From: Actinomycetota bacterium
GTDB lineage: Bacteria; Actinomycetota; Thermoleophilia; Gaiellales; Gaiellaceae
Direction: 5' to 3'
Assembly: GCA_003170995.1 (NCBI GenBank)
Contig: PMXT01000032.1
Location: 1-12,905 of the forward strand
DNA: 12,905 nucleotides
Of this stretch, positions 6,511 to 12,905 are shown piece after piece. The notes beneath the pieces are model-generated. The model did not search any database. It was not told the origin of the DNA and saw only the letters and a program-made list of their open reading frames with translations. A program made the position numbers and the translations under genes. Each line of letters begins with the position of its first letter. Positions within the stretch are counted from its first letter, which is position 1.

Positions 6511-9192
6511 CTAGAACGAGGCGAATACCGTGGTGTTGGGCGCCAGTAGGAGTGCCTCGATCTCGGCGGGCGCGAGAGGTTTCGAGAAGAGGTAGCCCTG
6601 GCCTAGCTCACAGCGCAGGTCGCGCAGCATCTCGCGCTGCTCGGGCAACTCGATACCCTCCGCTAGCACCCGTAGACCGAAGGTCTCGCCCAGGCGCACG
6701 ATCGCGTCGGCGATGTGGTACTCGTCCGAGCCCGCCTCCACCACGCCATCGACGAAAGGCTTGGCCACTTTGATTATGTCGGCCGGGAACTGGCGCAGAT
6801 ACTGGAGCGAGGAGTATCCGGTGCCGAAGTCGTCGATCGCTATTTTAATCCCGAGCGTCTTCAGCTCGTTCAGGCGCTCGATCGCCGTCTCGACGTCCTC
6901 CATGAGTGCAGTCTCGGTGATCTCGAGGATCACAGTTTGCGGGTCGATTCCTGTTTGCTCGAGCGCCTGCGCGACATCGCCGACGAGCGTACTGTGGTCG
7001 AGTTGCCGGCCCGAGAGGTTGACGGACATCACGAAATCGTCCTGGCCCGTCAGCTCCTGCCACTCGCGTCCCTGGCGTAGTGCTTCGTTCAAGATGAAGC
7101 GGCCGAGCGGAACGATCAATCCGGTCTCCTCGGCCAGTGGGATGAAGTGGAAGGGAGGGATCAAGCCGCGCTCAGAATGGTTCCAGCGAGTGAGGGCCTC
7201 GACGCCGCAGATGTCACCACTATCGAGCATGACGATCGGCTGGTAGTGGATGACGAACTCGCTGGCGACGACGGCGCGCTCGAGCTCGGCCTTGAGCGCC
7301 AGGCGCTCGGCGACGGCCGCCCGCATCGCCGGCTCGAAGATCTCGAAGCCGGTGCGGCCGTGGCGCTTGGCGTGGAACATCGCAACCTCGGCGTTGCGGA
7401 GCAGCTCAGCCGCATCGTCGGCCTCGGCTTCTTTGCCGAGCGATACGGTGGCGCTGCCGATGCTCGCGTGTACGTACACCTCGTGCCGTCCGAGCAAGAC
7501 GAACGATCGCTCGAGCCCGGTCATAATTCGCTCGGCGACCGCCGTCGGCGACTCGGGTGGGCTCTCCTCTATCAAGATCGCCCACTCGTCGCCGCCCAGC
7601 CGGGCGCAGGTGTCGTCGGTGCGGATGCTGGCGAGCAAGCGGTCGGAGACGGAGCGTAGGAGCTCGTCGCCGGCGATGTGTCCGAGCGTGTCGTTGACAG
7701 TCTTGAAATCGTCGAGGTTGACGATCATCACTGAGACCGGCTCCGCGGTGCGATGAATCCTGCTCAGCGCGTCTTCCGTGCGCTCGAGGAAGTACGAGCG
7801 GTTGGGAAGCGCTGTGAGTGCATCGAGATGGGAGCGACGCAGAAGCTCGGTCTCGAGCTCGTGCCGCTCTTCCAGCAGATCCTTGGTTCTTTGCAGGCTC
7901 TCGAGCGCCAGCACAGCCTGCGAGGCGAGGCTCTTCAGCGCCGAGAGAATCTCGTCTGTCGGCGGTTTAGAGCTTTCCAGCACGAGCTCACCGATGCGAT
8001 CATCCTGAAGAGTCAACGGGGTTGACGCCTCGTGTTTTCGCCCCTGAATCGGCTCGCCGCTGGTCGCGAACTCTATTGCGCTACGACCGGAGCCGAGTAG
8101 GAGACTCGCTCTAACACGCCCATGCTCGCCGGCGATAGCGGTAGCGGCTTCGACGATCCCCGCGCAAACGCGCTCGTGATCTTCGGCCGAGGCGAGACTA
8201 CGCATCGCGCGCCGGAGTACGAGCTCTCGTCGGGTCGCGCGCTGTTGGCGAAGAACGAGCCCTGCCAGCCGCGCGATAACCAGTGCGATAACGGCGGTGG
8301 AGCAGACCACGGTGGCGGCGACATCGAGCTGCTGAGCGCCGCGGGCGTTTTGGATGAAGAGCAACACGGGAGCCGTCAAGGCTGCGCCTGCTAGCAATGC
8401 CAATCGGCTCGGAGTCAACTCTTGTCTGCGCTCGGATGTGACGCTTCCGAGCTCGCGCATGGTCGGGTGCAGTGCGCACGCTGCCAGTAGCGCGAAGGCG
8501 ATCACCTGATCCGCCCGCATCGCCCAGGCGGCTTTCGAGAGATCATTCAGTCTCACGGCGGTCGCTGTGGCTGCCAGTGCGATCAGAAAAGCCGCAGCAA
8601 GACAAAGCAGGGCCGCGGAGGGGGTCCAGGCGCGCAGGCCGAGCACCAACCGAGTAGTGAGAGCTAGAACAGCAAGTAATCCGAGGCAGTAGAGAACGGC
8701 TGCCACCTCGACACCGACGGCGGCCGAGCCCTTGTCGAGCATCGGGGCAAGCAGCATCACCCAGATCAAGAGGGCCGCCGCGGCCGTCGTAGCGGCGGTG
8801 TCGATCAAGCTCCCCCAGTCGTGGTCGCTCGATCTAGCCACCACGAGCAGGGCGATACCTCCCGCCAGCACGAAAAGCCCGGTTGCCAGGAGAACGTCTC
8901 CGGCGCCGAGTGTTTGCGCCGGGGTGTTACCGGCAGTACCGAGCGCGACGAGTAGCGTCCCCGCGGCGAGCAGGTAACAGGCCGCGCTCGGCTTCGTGGA
9001 ATCGATGCGAATCGCGAGCAGAATCGCCAGAGTGCAGGCAAAACCGGCGAAGAGGACGGGCCCGTCGCCTCCTAACCACAGTAGTGCGAGCAGGGTCGCA
9101 AAGGCGCCGAGGAAGGCGCCGCAGATTGGATACCACCGCCGGGGAAGCGCGGTCACGAAACCGATCATGTTTGGAATTGGGGTAGTGCGCAT
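6511..9192 (-). CDS. Membrane-bound GAF-GGDEF-EAL cyclic-di-GMP synthase/phosphodiesterase
   Basis: 893 aa. Residues about 22-315 hold nine or ten hydrophobic segments, a membrane sensor of no family I can name. A GAF-like domain follows (about 325-432), then a short coiled linker. The GGDEF domain (about 450-618) has 'RLGGDEW' at 531-537, a tolerated variant of GGDEF, and a product-inhibition I-site RxxD (Arg524-Asp527) exactly five residues before it. The EAL domain (about 630-880) keeps the expected catalytic residues: Glu665 of EALTRW, Asn725, Glu757, Asp787-Asp788 of DDFGTG, Lys808, Glu845 of AEGIE and Gln865. The usual KID after the second Asp pair is KVA, but its Lys is retained. Both cyclase and phosphodiesterase activity are therefore possible, with the membrane and GAF parts as input. 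It is the last gene of the minus-strand run, 120 bp after htpX. Confidence 0.93.
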   Translation of the reverse strand: MRTTPIPNMIGFVTALPRRWYPICGAFLGAFATLLALLWLGGDGPVLFAGFACTLAILLAIRIDSTKPSAACYLLAAGTLLVALGTAGNTPAQTLGAGDVLLATGLFVLAGGIALLVVARSSDHDWGSLIDTAATTAAAALLIWVMLLAPMLDKGSAAVGVEVAAVLYCLGLLAVLALTTRLVLGLRAWTPSAALLCLAAAFLIALAATATAVRLNDLSKAAWAMRADQVIAFALLAACALHPTMRELGSVTSERRQELTPSRLALLAGAALTAPVLLFIQNARGAQQLDVAATVVCSTAVIALVIARLAGLVLRQQRATRRELVLRRAMRSLASAEDHERVCAGIVEAATAIAGEHGRVRASLLLGSGRSAIEFATSGEPIQGRKHEASTPLTLQDDRIGELVLESSKPPTDEILSALKSLASQAVLALESLQRTKDLLEERHELETELLRRSHLDALTALPNRSYFLERTEDALSRIHRTAEPVSVMIVNLDDFKTVNDTLGHIAGDELLRSVSDRLLASIRTDDTCARLGGDEWAILIEESPPESPTAVAERIMTGLERSFVLLGRHEVYVHASIGSATVSLGKEAEADDAAELLRNAEVAMFHAKRHGRTGFEIFEPAMRAAVAERLALKAELERAVVASEFVIHYQPIVMLDSGDICGVEALTRWNHSERGLIPPFHFIPLAEETGLIVPLGRFILNEALRQGREWQELTGQDDFVMSVNLSGRQLDHSTLVGDVAQALEQTGIDPQTVILEITETALMEDVETAIERLNELKTLGIKIAIDDFGTGYSSLQYLRQFPADIIKVAKPFVDGVVEAGSDEYHIADAIVRLGETFGLRVLAEGIELPEQREMLRDLRCELGQGYLFSKPLAPAEIEALLLAPNTTVFASF

Positions 9193-9197
9193 CCCCC

Positions 9198-9228
9198 GTT
9201 ATGGGGAGACGAAACTCCGGTTTGCCAA
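9198..9228 (-). promoter_or_regulatory. Possible promoter giving a leaderless GGDEF-EAL transcript
   Basis: On the minus strand TTGGCA (9223-9228, five of six matches to the -35 consensus) is followed after 19 bases by CATAAC (9198-9203, four of six matches to the -10 consensus). Five G residues later comes the ATG at 9192, where transcription would be expected to begin. A transcript starting on the initiator A would be leaderless, common in actinobacteria, and would explain the lack of a properly spaced Shine-Dalgarno sequence. The spacer is long, so this is tentative. Confidence 0.3.
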
Positions 9229-9312
9229 GCCAGGGAGGAAAGCATTGTTGATAGGCGAGTAATCGCGGCTCGCTTTATCGGCGGCGTCGTTTTCTCGGGC
9301 ATTTCTTCTCGC

Positions 9313-10167
9313 CTAGGCGAGACCGCGTGCGGTATCCATCGCCCGCAAACGCCGGACGCGCTCTGCGATCGGCGGATGAGTCGAGAAGAGCTTCGACATA
9401 CCACGGGCGCCGAGGGGGTTCGAGATGTAGAGCGATTCGGTTGCCGGGTTGACCTGCATCGGGATCGCCTGGCTCGCCCGCTCGAGCGACTCGAGCGCGT
9501 TCGCGAGCGGAGCGGCTTGTCCGAGCAGTTTGGCCCCACTCGCATCGGCCAGGTACTCCCGCTGGCGGGAGATGCCGAGCTGCAGGAGCATCGCTGCTAG
9601 CGGCCCAACGATCAGGGCCACGAGCCCGCCGATCGCACCGACCGGCGAGTTGTCCTCGCTGTTGCCACCGAAGAACATGAACATGTAGCTGAGCCAGGTG
9701 ATCACCGAGCCGATCATTGCTGCGATCGAGGCGACGAGGATGTCGCGGTTTTTCACGTGCGACAACTCGTGGGCGAGTACGCCCTTGACCTGCTCGCGCG
9801 GCATCAGCTTCAGCAGCCCCTGGGTGACGGCAACCGCCGCGTGCTTCGGGTTCCGTCCCGTTGCGAACGCGTTCGGTTGCTCGGAGGGGATTAGGTAGAC
9901 GCGAGGCATTGGAAGCCCGGCGCGCTGCGTGAGCTCGCGGATATCGGTGTAGAGATCAGGTGCTTGCGACTCCTCGACCGGCTGAGCGCGGCTCGAGGCG
10001 AGCGCGACCTTGTCGGAGAAGAAGTAGCCGAAGAAGTTCATGATCACGGCCAGGCCAAGGAAGAGGTAGATGTAGCTCCCGCCGAGTAGGAAGCCGATCG
10101 CGACGAGCAGACCTGACAGAGCTGCGATCAGGAGCCAGGTTCTGAGGCGAGTTGTGAATCCGGTCAT
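9313..10167 (-). CDS. htpX: Zinc metalloprotease HtpX (M48B)
   Basis: 284 aa, the normal length for HtpX, an inner-membrane zinc endopeptidase that degrades misfolded or damaged membrane proteins. Two membrane segments lie near the N-terminus (about 10-28 and 31-50). The cytoplasmic catalytic region has 'RVYLIPSEQPNAFATGR', then HExxH in 'AHELSHVKNRD' (His133, Glu134, His137). Two further hydrophobic stretches follow (about 142-166 and 176-197). The third zinc ligand is Glu204 in 'REYLAD', and the family's 'FSTHPP' motif is near the C-terminus. The frame is open up to 10299, but ATG at 10167 gives the standard HtpX start and has GGAGGT ten bases upstream. It is 232 bp downstream of purH, long enough for its own promoter. 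Confidence 0.95.
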   Translation of the reverse strand: MTGFTTRLRTWLLIAALSGLLVAIGFLLGGSYIYLFLGLAVIMNFFGYFFSDKVALASSRAQPVEESQAPDLYTDIRELTQRAGLPMPRVYLIPSEQPNAFATGRNPKHAAVAVTQGLLKLMPREQVKGVLAHELSHVKNRDILVASIAAMIGSVITWLSYMFMFFGGNSEDNSPVGAIGGLVALIVGPLAAMLLQLGISRQREYLADASGAKLLGQAAPLANALESLERASQAIPMQVNPATESLYISNPLGARGMSKLFSTHPPIAERVRRLRAMDTARGLA

Positions 10168-10177
10168 TGCTGTTGTG

Positions 10178-10183
10178 ACCTCC
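10178..10183 (-). promoter_or_regulatory. Shine-Dalgarno site of htpX
   Basis: The minus strand reads GGAGGT, a full match to the anti-Shine-Dalgarno core, ten bases before ATG at 10167. It decides between this start and the 44-codon-longer frame beginning at a GTG at 10299. Confidence 0.65.
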
Positions 10184-10259
10184 GGTTGCCTTTTACTGGT
10201 GTCGGGAGGTCTCTCCCTCGTCCCCTGGCGGGCCGGCTCCCCCGGGCCTTGCGGCCTGA

Positions 10260-10340
10260 CGACGGAGCCCGAGTCGGGATACTCCTCTTCTGGGGACACC
10301 TAGATAGTAATCGAGGGATTTACTCTCGCGGGCTCCGTCG
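10260..10340. repeat. 12-bp perfect inverted repeat between purH and htpX
   Basis: CGACGGAGCCCG (10260-10271) and its exact reverse complement (10329-10340) flank 57 bases. On the minus strand the pair lies after the purH stop and before the htpX ribosome site, so it would form a long-range stem in either the purH 3' end or the htpX leader. Between the arms is a relatively AT-rich patch with TACTAT (10304-10309, minus strand), which could be a weak -10 element. No T-run follows either arm. Confidence 0.5.
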
Positions 10341-10399
10341 ACCGGTAGCCACTCGCCACCGTGGAGGAGATGGCAGCGAGCAGGATCGACCGTTGTGGT

Positions 10400-11935
10400 T
10401 CAGTGCCTGAGGTGGCGCCGGTGCGTGAATACCATCGCGCCTCCGGCCTCGTTCACGGCCTCGATCGACTCGCGGTCGCGCTTCGCTCCGCCCGGCTGGA
10501 TGATGCACTCGATTCCCGCTTCGAGCGCCAGCTTGGGTCCGTCGGAGAAGGGGAAAAGAGAGTCCGAGGCGAGAACGGCTCCGCTCAGGTCGTGACCGTT
10601 ATCGCGGGCTCTTCCGATCGCCACCTTGACGGCGTCGAGCCGACTCGGTTGGCCGCCGCAGATGCCGATCGTCTGCAGTCCTTTCGCGATTACGATGCCA
10701 TTCGACATCACGTGCTTGACGACCTTCCAGGCGAAGAGCAGGTCGCCCCAGGCCTCCTCGCTGATCTCGCCACAGACCACCTCCATACCCGAGCGATCTT
10801 CTAGGCCCCAGTCCCGATCTTGCGCCAGAAGACCGCCGAGCACTCTCTTGTAGTCCTTCTCGGATGGGTCGCCACGCCGACGCTCGTAGTGTGTGAGCAC
10901 GCGGGTCTCGAGCTTGCGCAAGGCGTCGATCGCCTTCTGCGCGTAAGCCGGCGCGAAGAGAACTTCGATGAACTGTTCGGAGATCAGTTTGCCGAGATCG
11001 GCCGAGATCGGCCTGTTGAGGATTACGACAGCTCCGTAGGATGAGGACGGGTCGGCCGAGAGCGCCCTGATGAAGGACTCTTCCGGCGAGGCCCCGACAG
11101 CGACTCCGCAGGGATTAGCCTGCTTGACGATCACGCAGGCCGGCAACGTGAACTCGTCGATGATCAGACGCGCCGTCGAAAGGTCGTTGAGGTTGTTGAA
11201 CGTGAGCTCGCGTCCATGCAGCTGCTCGACGCGTGAGAGCAAGTGGCGGCGACCATAGGCTTCGGCGTAGAGAGCGCCGCGCTGGTGTGGATTCTCGCCA
11301 TAGGGCAGGTCGAGCACCTTCACGAGTGTGGTGGTCATCGTCTCGGGGAAGGCTTCACGATCGGCGAACCAGGCCGCGATGGCCGATTCGTAGGCGGCAG
11401 TGGTCGCGAAAGCTTCCCCGGCGAGCTGCCGGCGCGTTTCCTCGGAGAGCTCGCCGGACTGCCGCAGCTCGTCGAGGACGAAGCCGTACTGGTCGGCTCG
11501 TGAGACGACTGTGACGTGGGCGTAGTTCTTGGCCGCCGCGCGAGCGATAGGCGGCCCGCCGATATCGATCATCTCGACCGCATCCTCCTCTCGCACGCCG
11601 TAGCGAGCGACGACCTTGGCGAAGGGAGAGAAGTTGATGCAGACGAGGTCGAAGGGCTCGATGGCGTTCTCGTTCAGCGCGGCGACGTCGTCTTCGCGGT
11701 CGCGACGGGCGAGGATGGCAGCATGGATGCTCGGGTGCAGTGTCCTGACGCGGCCACCCAGCATCTCAGGCGACTTGGTCAGCTCCTCGACGCTGGTTAC
11801 CTTGAGTCCGAAGGAGCTGATTGCCTCGGTCGTGTCGCCGCTGGCGAACAGCTCCCAGCCCAGCTCGACGAGCCCGCGCGCGAACTCTTCCAGTCCGCTC
11901 TTGTCGTAGACGGAGATGAGCGCTCGCTTGGTCAT
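10400..11935 (-). CDS. purH: Bifunctional PurH (AICAR transformylase / IMP cyclohydrolase), diverged
   Basis: 511 aa, intact, close to the usual 510-530. The family role is the last two steps of IMP synthesis: formylation of AICAR with 10-formyl-THF, then ring closure. The N-terminal cyclohydrolase domain (about 1-195) opens 'RALISVYDKSG' and keeps Asp124 and Lys136 ('AAAKN'). The transformylase domain (about 200-511) has 'YGENPHQR', 'FNNLNDLS', 'NPCGVAVG', 'GQPSR' and the terminal 'MVFTHRRHLRH'. Many near-invariant positions are changed: SGDT for TGGT, RVRTLHP for RVKTLHP, NFSPF for NLYPF, and Lys271-Gln272 where the catalytic Lys-His pair is expected. The start at 11935 overlaps the purN stop as ATGA; an upstream in-frame ATG at 11971 would add 12 residues inside purN and is less likely. 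The operon context argues for PurH function, but activity is less certain than the annotation suggests. Confidence 0.93.
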   Translation of the reverse strand: MTKRALISVYDKSGLEEFARGLVELGWELFASGDTTEAISSFGLKVTSVEELTKSPEMLGGRVRTLHPSIHAAILARRDREDDVAALNENAIEPFDLVCINFSPFAKVVARYGVREEDAVEMIDIGGPPIARAAAKNYAHVTVVSRADQYGFVLDELRQSGELSEETRRQLAGEAFATTAAYESAIAAWFADREAFPETMTTTLVKVLDLPYGENPHQRGALYAEAYGRRHLLSRVEQLHGRELTFNNLNDLSTARLIIDEFTLPACVIVKQANPCGVAVGASPEESFIRALSADPSSSYGAVVILNRPISADLGKLISEQFIEVLFAPAYAQKAIDALRKLETRVLTHYERRRGDPSEKDYKRVLGGLLAQDRDWGLEDRSGMEVVCGEISEEAWGDLLFAWKVVKHVMSNGIVIAKGLQTIGICGGQPSRLDAVKVAIGRARDNGHDLSGAVLASDSLFPFSDGPKLALEAGIECIIQPGGAKRDRESIEAVNEAGGAMVFTHRRHLRH

Positions 11936-12516
11936 GTGATCATCACTCGACGGGAACTCTCCCCCAAACATACTCGTCCGTCAAGACAGAGGCGGGCGGC
12001 TTCGGGCAAAAGGCGATGCTCGACGGAATGGATCCGCTCGGCCAGAGTCTCGGCGTTGTCGTCGTTTCTAACCTCAACCGGCTCCTGCAAAATGATCGGC
12101 CCCGTGTCGACGCCCTCGTCGACGAAGTGGACGGAAACGCCTGTCCAGCGGACTCCGTAGGCCAGCGCATCGTCGATCGGGTGGGCTCCCGGGAAGGATG
12201 GGAGTAATGCCGGGTGCAGGTTGATGACGCGCCTGGGGAAACGACTTAGGAAAGCAGGTGTGAGCACGTGCATGTAGCCGGCCAGCACGATCCACTCCGC
12301 ACCGCTGCCAAGCAGCCAGTCGGCCAGCGCGGTGTCGCGGGCAGAGCGATCCGGATAACTGTCGAGCTCGAAGACGCCGGTCTCGATTCCGGCCTTCGCG
12401 GCTCGTTCCAGTCCCATCACGTCTGGCTTGTTCGAGCCGACGCAGGCGATCGGCAAGCGGGCGTCGATCAAGGCCTGCAGATTTGTCCCGGCGCCCGAGA
12501 CGAGCACGCCGATCAC
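11932..12516 (-). CDS. purN: Phosphoribosylglycinamide formyltransferase PurN
   Basis: 194 aa, a normal length for PurN, which transfers the formyl group of 10-formyl-THF to GAR in step 3 of purine synthesis. The GAR phosphate-binding start 'VLVSGAGTNLQAL' is present. The catalytic triad is intact: Asn99 and His101 in 'INLHPALLPSFPG', and Asp137 in 'VDEGVDTGPII'. 'AGYMHVLTPAFL' and 'GVSVHFVDEG' are also typical. The start is GTG at 12516, overlapping the purM stop as GTGA. No convincing ribosome site precedes it, so translation is probably coupled to purM. Its own stop overlaps the purH start by four bases. Confidence 0.95.
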   Translation of the reverse strand: MIGVLVSGAGTNLQALIDARLPIACVGSNKPDVMGLERAAKAGIETGVFELDSYPDRSARDTALADWLLGSGAEWIVLAGYMHVLTPAFLSRFPRRVINLHPALLPSFPGAHPIDDALAYGVRWTGVSVHFVDEGVDTGPIILQEPVEVRNDDNAETLAERIHSVEHRLLPEAARLCLDGRVCLGESSRRVMIT

Positions 12517-12905
12517 GAGAAGACCACACCCGCGATACTCTGATCGAGCTGTCCGATCACGAGATCGTCCGGCCCGACGTCGCCGGCCGGGACGATCGCG
12601 CAGTAGCCGATACCGAGGTTGAAGACTCGTCGCTGCTCCTCTTCGCTGATGCCCTTCTCGGTGATCCAGTCGTAGACCGCGCCGCGGTGCCAGGAGCCGG
12701 TCTCTATGCGCGCCCCGACGCCGGGTGGGAGCACGCGCGCCAGGTTCCCCGGGATGCCGCCACCGGTGATGTGGGCCAGCCCGTGAACGTCGGCTCGCTC
12801 GCGCAGCCTGCGCACGTCTTCCAGATAGCAGAGAGTCGGTGGCAAGAGCAGGTCGGGATCGAAACCCTCCGACCCGATCAGCCGGCGCACGAGCGTGAAG
12901 CCGTT
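12513..12905 (-). CDS. purM: Phosphoribosylformylglycinamidine cyclo-ligase PurM, C-terminal part
   Basis: Only the last 130 codons are in the window; the gene runs off the right edge in frame (…NGFTLVRRL). PurM makes aminoimidazole ribonucleotide (AIR) from FGAM with ATP in step 5 of purine synthesis. The diagnostic C-terminal motif 'AHITGGGIPGNLARVLPPG' is present, preceded by 'LLPPTLCYLEDV' (the region usually reading LLxPTRIY) and followed by 'FNLGIGYCAIV'. The stop TGA overlaps the GTG of purN, so purM, purN and purH form one translationally coupled unit read leftward. No promoter for this operon is visible, since it would lie outside the window. Confidence 0.95.
   Translation of the reverse strand, partial: NGFTLVRRLIGSEGFDPDLLLPPTLCYLEDVRRLRERADVHGLAHITGGGIPGNLARVLPPGVGARIETGSWHRGAVYDWITEKGISEEEQRRVFNLGIGYCAIVPAGDVGPDDLVIGQLDQSIAGVVFS

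Noticed and set aside
7147-7756. Overlapping plus-strand ORFs of about 170 codons antisense to the GGDEF-EAL gene
   Set aside because: The minus-strand frame has intact GGDEF and EAL signatures; the plus-strand translations are low-complexity shadows.
9199-9230. A c-di-GMP-I (GEMM) riboswitch before the GGDEF-EAL gene
   Set aside because: The minus strand has GGCAAACC followed by a small hairpin, as in GEMM, but the essential following ACGCAAAGCC strand and second helix are absent, and the start codon arrives too soon.
10168-10299. 44-codon upstream extension of htpX from a GTG at 10299
   Set aside because: HtpX normally starts close to its first membrane segment, and the GGAGGT site supports ATG at 10167. 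The extension is Pro/Glu/Arg-rich and looks non-coding.
11516-12160. A 214-codon plus-strand ORF across purH and purN
   Set aside because: It is antisense to two clear purine genes and is explained by their codon bias.
1-12905. Mobile elements, phage genes, CRISPR arrays, tRNA or rRNA genes
   Set aside because: I saw no transposase or integrase motifs, no regularly spaced repeats, no tRNA-like cloverleaf and no rRNA sequence. The whole window reads as ordinary chromosomal genes.

Overview
The window looks like chromosomal DNA from a GC-rich actinobacterium, most likely of the class Thermoleophilia (Solirubrobacterales/Gaiellales-like). Three things point there: strong G/C preference at third codon positions; a small lipoprotein of the Cys-Gly-run type (Gly/Ser linker, an 'ANALC' motif, 'LKPPAD' and a final 'ELGINVCAK') that I associate with that class; and tightly overlapping purM-purN-purH genes. 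The placement is inference from sequence style, not a database match. I see no mobile element, tRNA, rRNA or CRISPR array.

Layout. Positions 1-588 hold a strong hairpin and a minus-strand lipoprotein gene. Positions 726-4933 carry three plus-strand genes: a cation-diffusion-facilitator metal exporter, then a glycogen-debranching-type glycosidase and a GT4 glycosyltransferase one base apart (a likely operon). A minus-strand metallo-beta-lactamase-fold hydrolase (4945-5790) converges on the glycosyltransferase and diverges from an unrecognised plus-strand gene (about 5929-6432). The rest of the window is minus strand: purM (cut by the window end), purN and purH chained by 4-base overlaps, then the membrane protease htpX, then a large membrane GGDEF-EAL cyclic-di-GMP enzyme.

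How the genes fit together. purM, purN and purH give steps 5, 3 and 9-10 of de novo IMP synthesis. The debranching-type glycosidase and GT4 protein probably act together on an alpha-glucan or other glycan. The CDF pump (metal efflux), HtpX (membrane-protein quality control) and the GGDEF-EAL protein (second-messenger turnover) are cell-envelope or stress functions with no evident shared pathway.

The most unusual observation is in PurH. The reading frame is intact, but several residues that are near-invariant or catalytic in the family differ in both active sites: Lys-Gln for Lys-His in the transformylase, and RVRTLHP, NFSPF and SGDT for RVKTLHP, NLYPF and TGGT in the cyclohydrolase. PurM and PurN beside it look ordinary. 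Other points of interest are an unrecognised Trp-rich protein with an uncertain start, a 12-bp perfect inverted repeat between purH and htpX, a possibly leaderless promoter for the GGDEF-EAL gene, and a 26-codon ORF ending on the start codon of the glycosidase gene. No stretch longer than about 230 bases lacks a gene.
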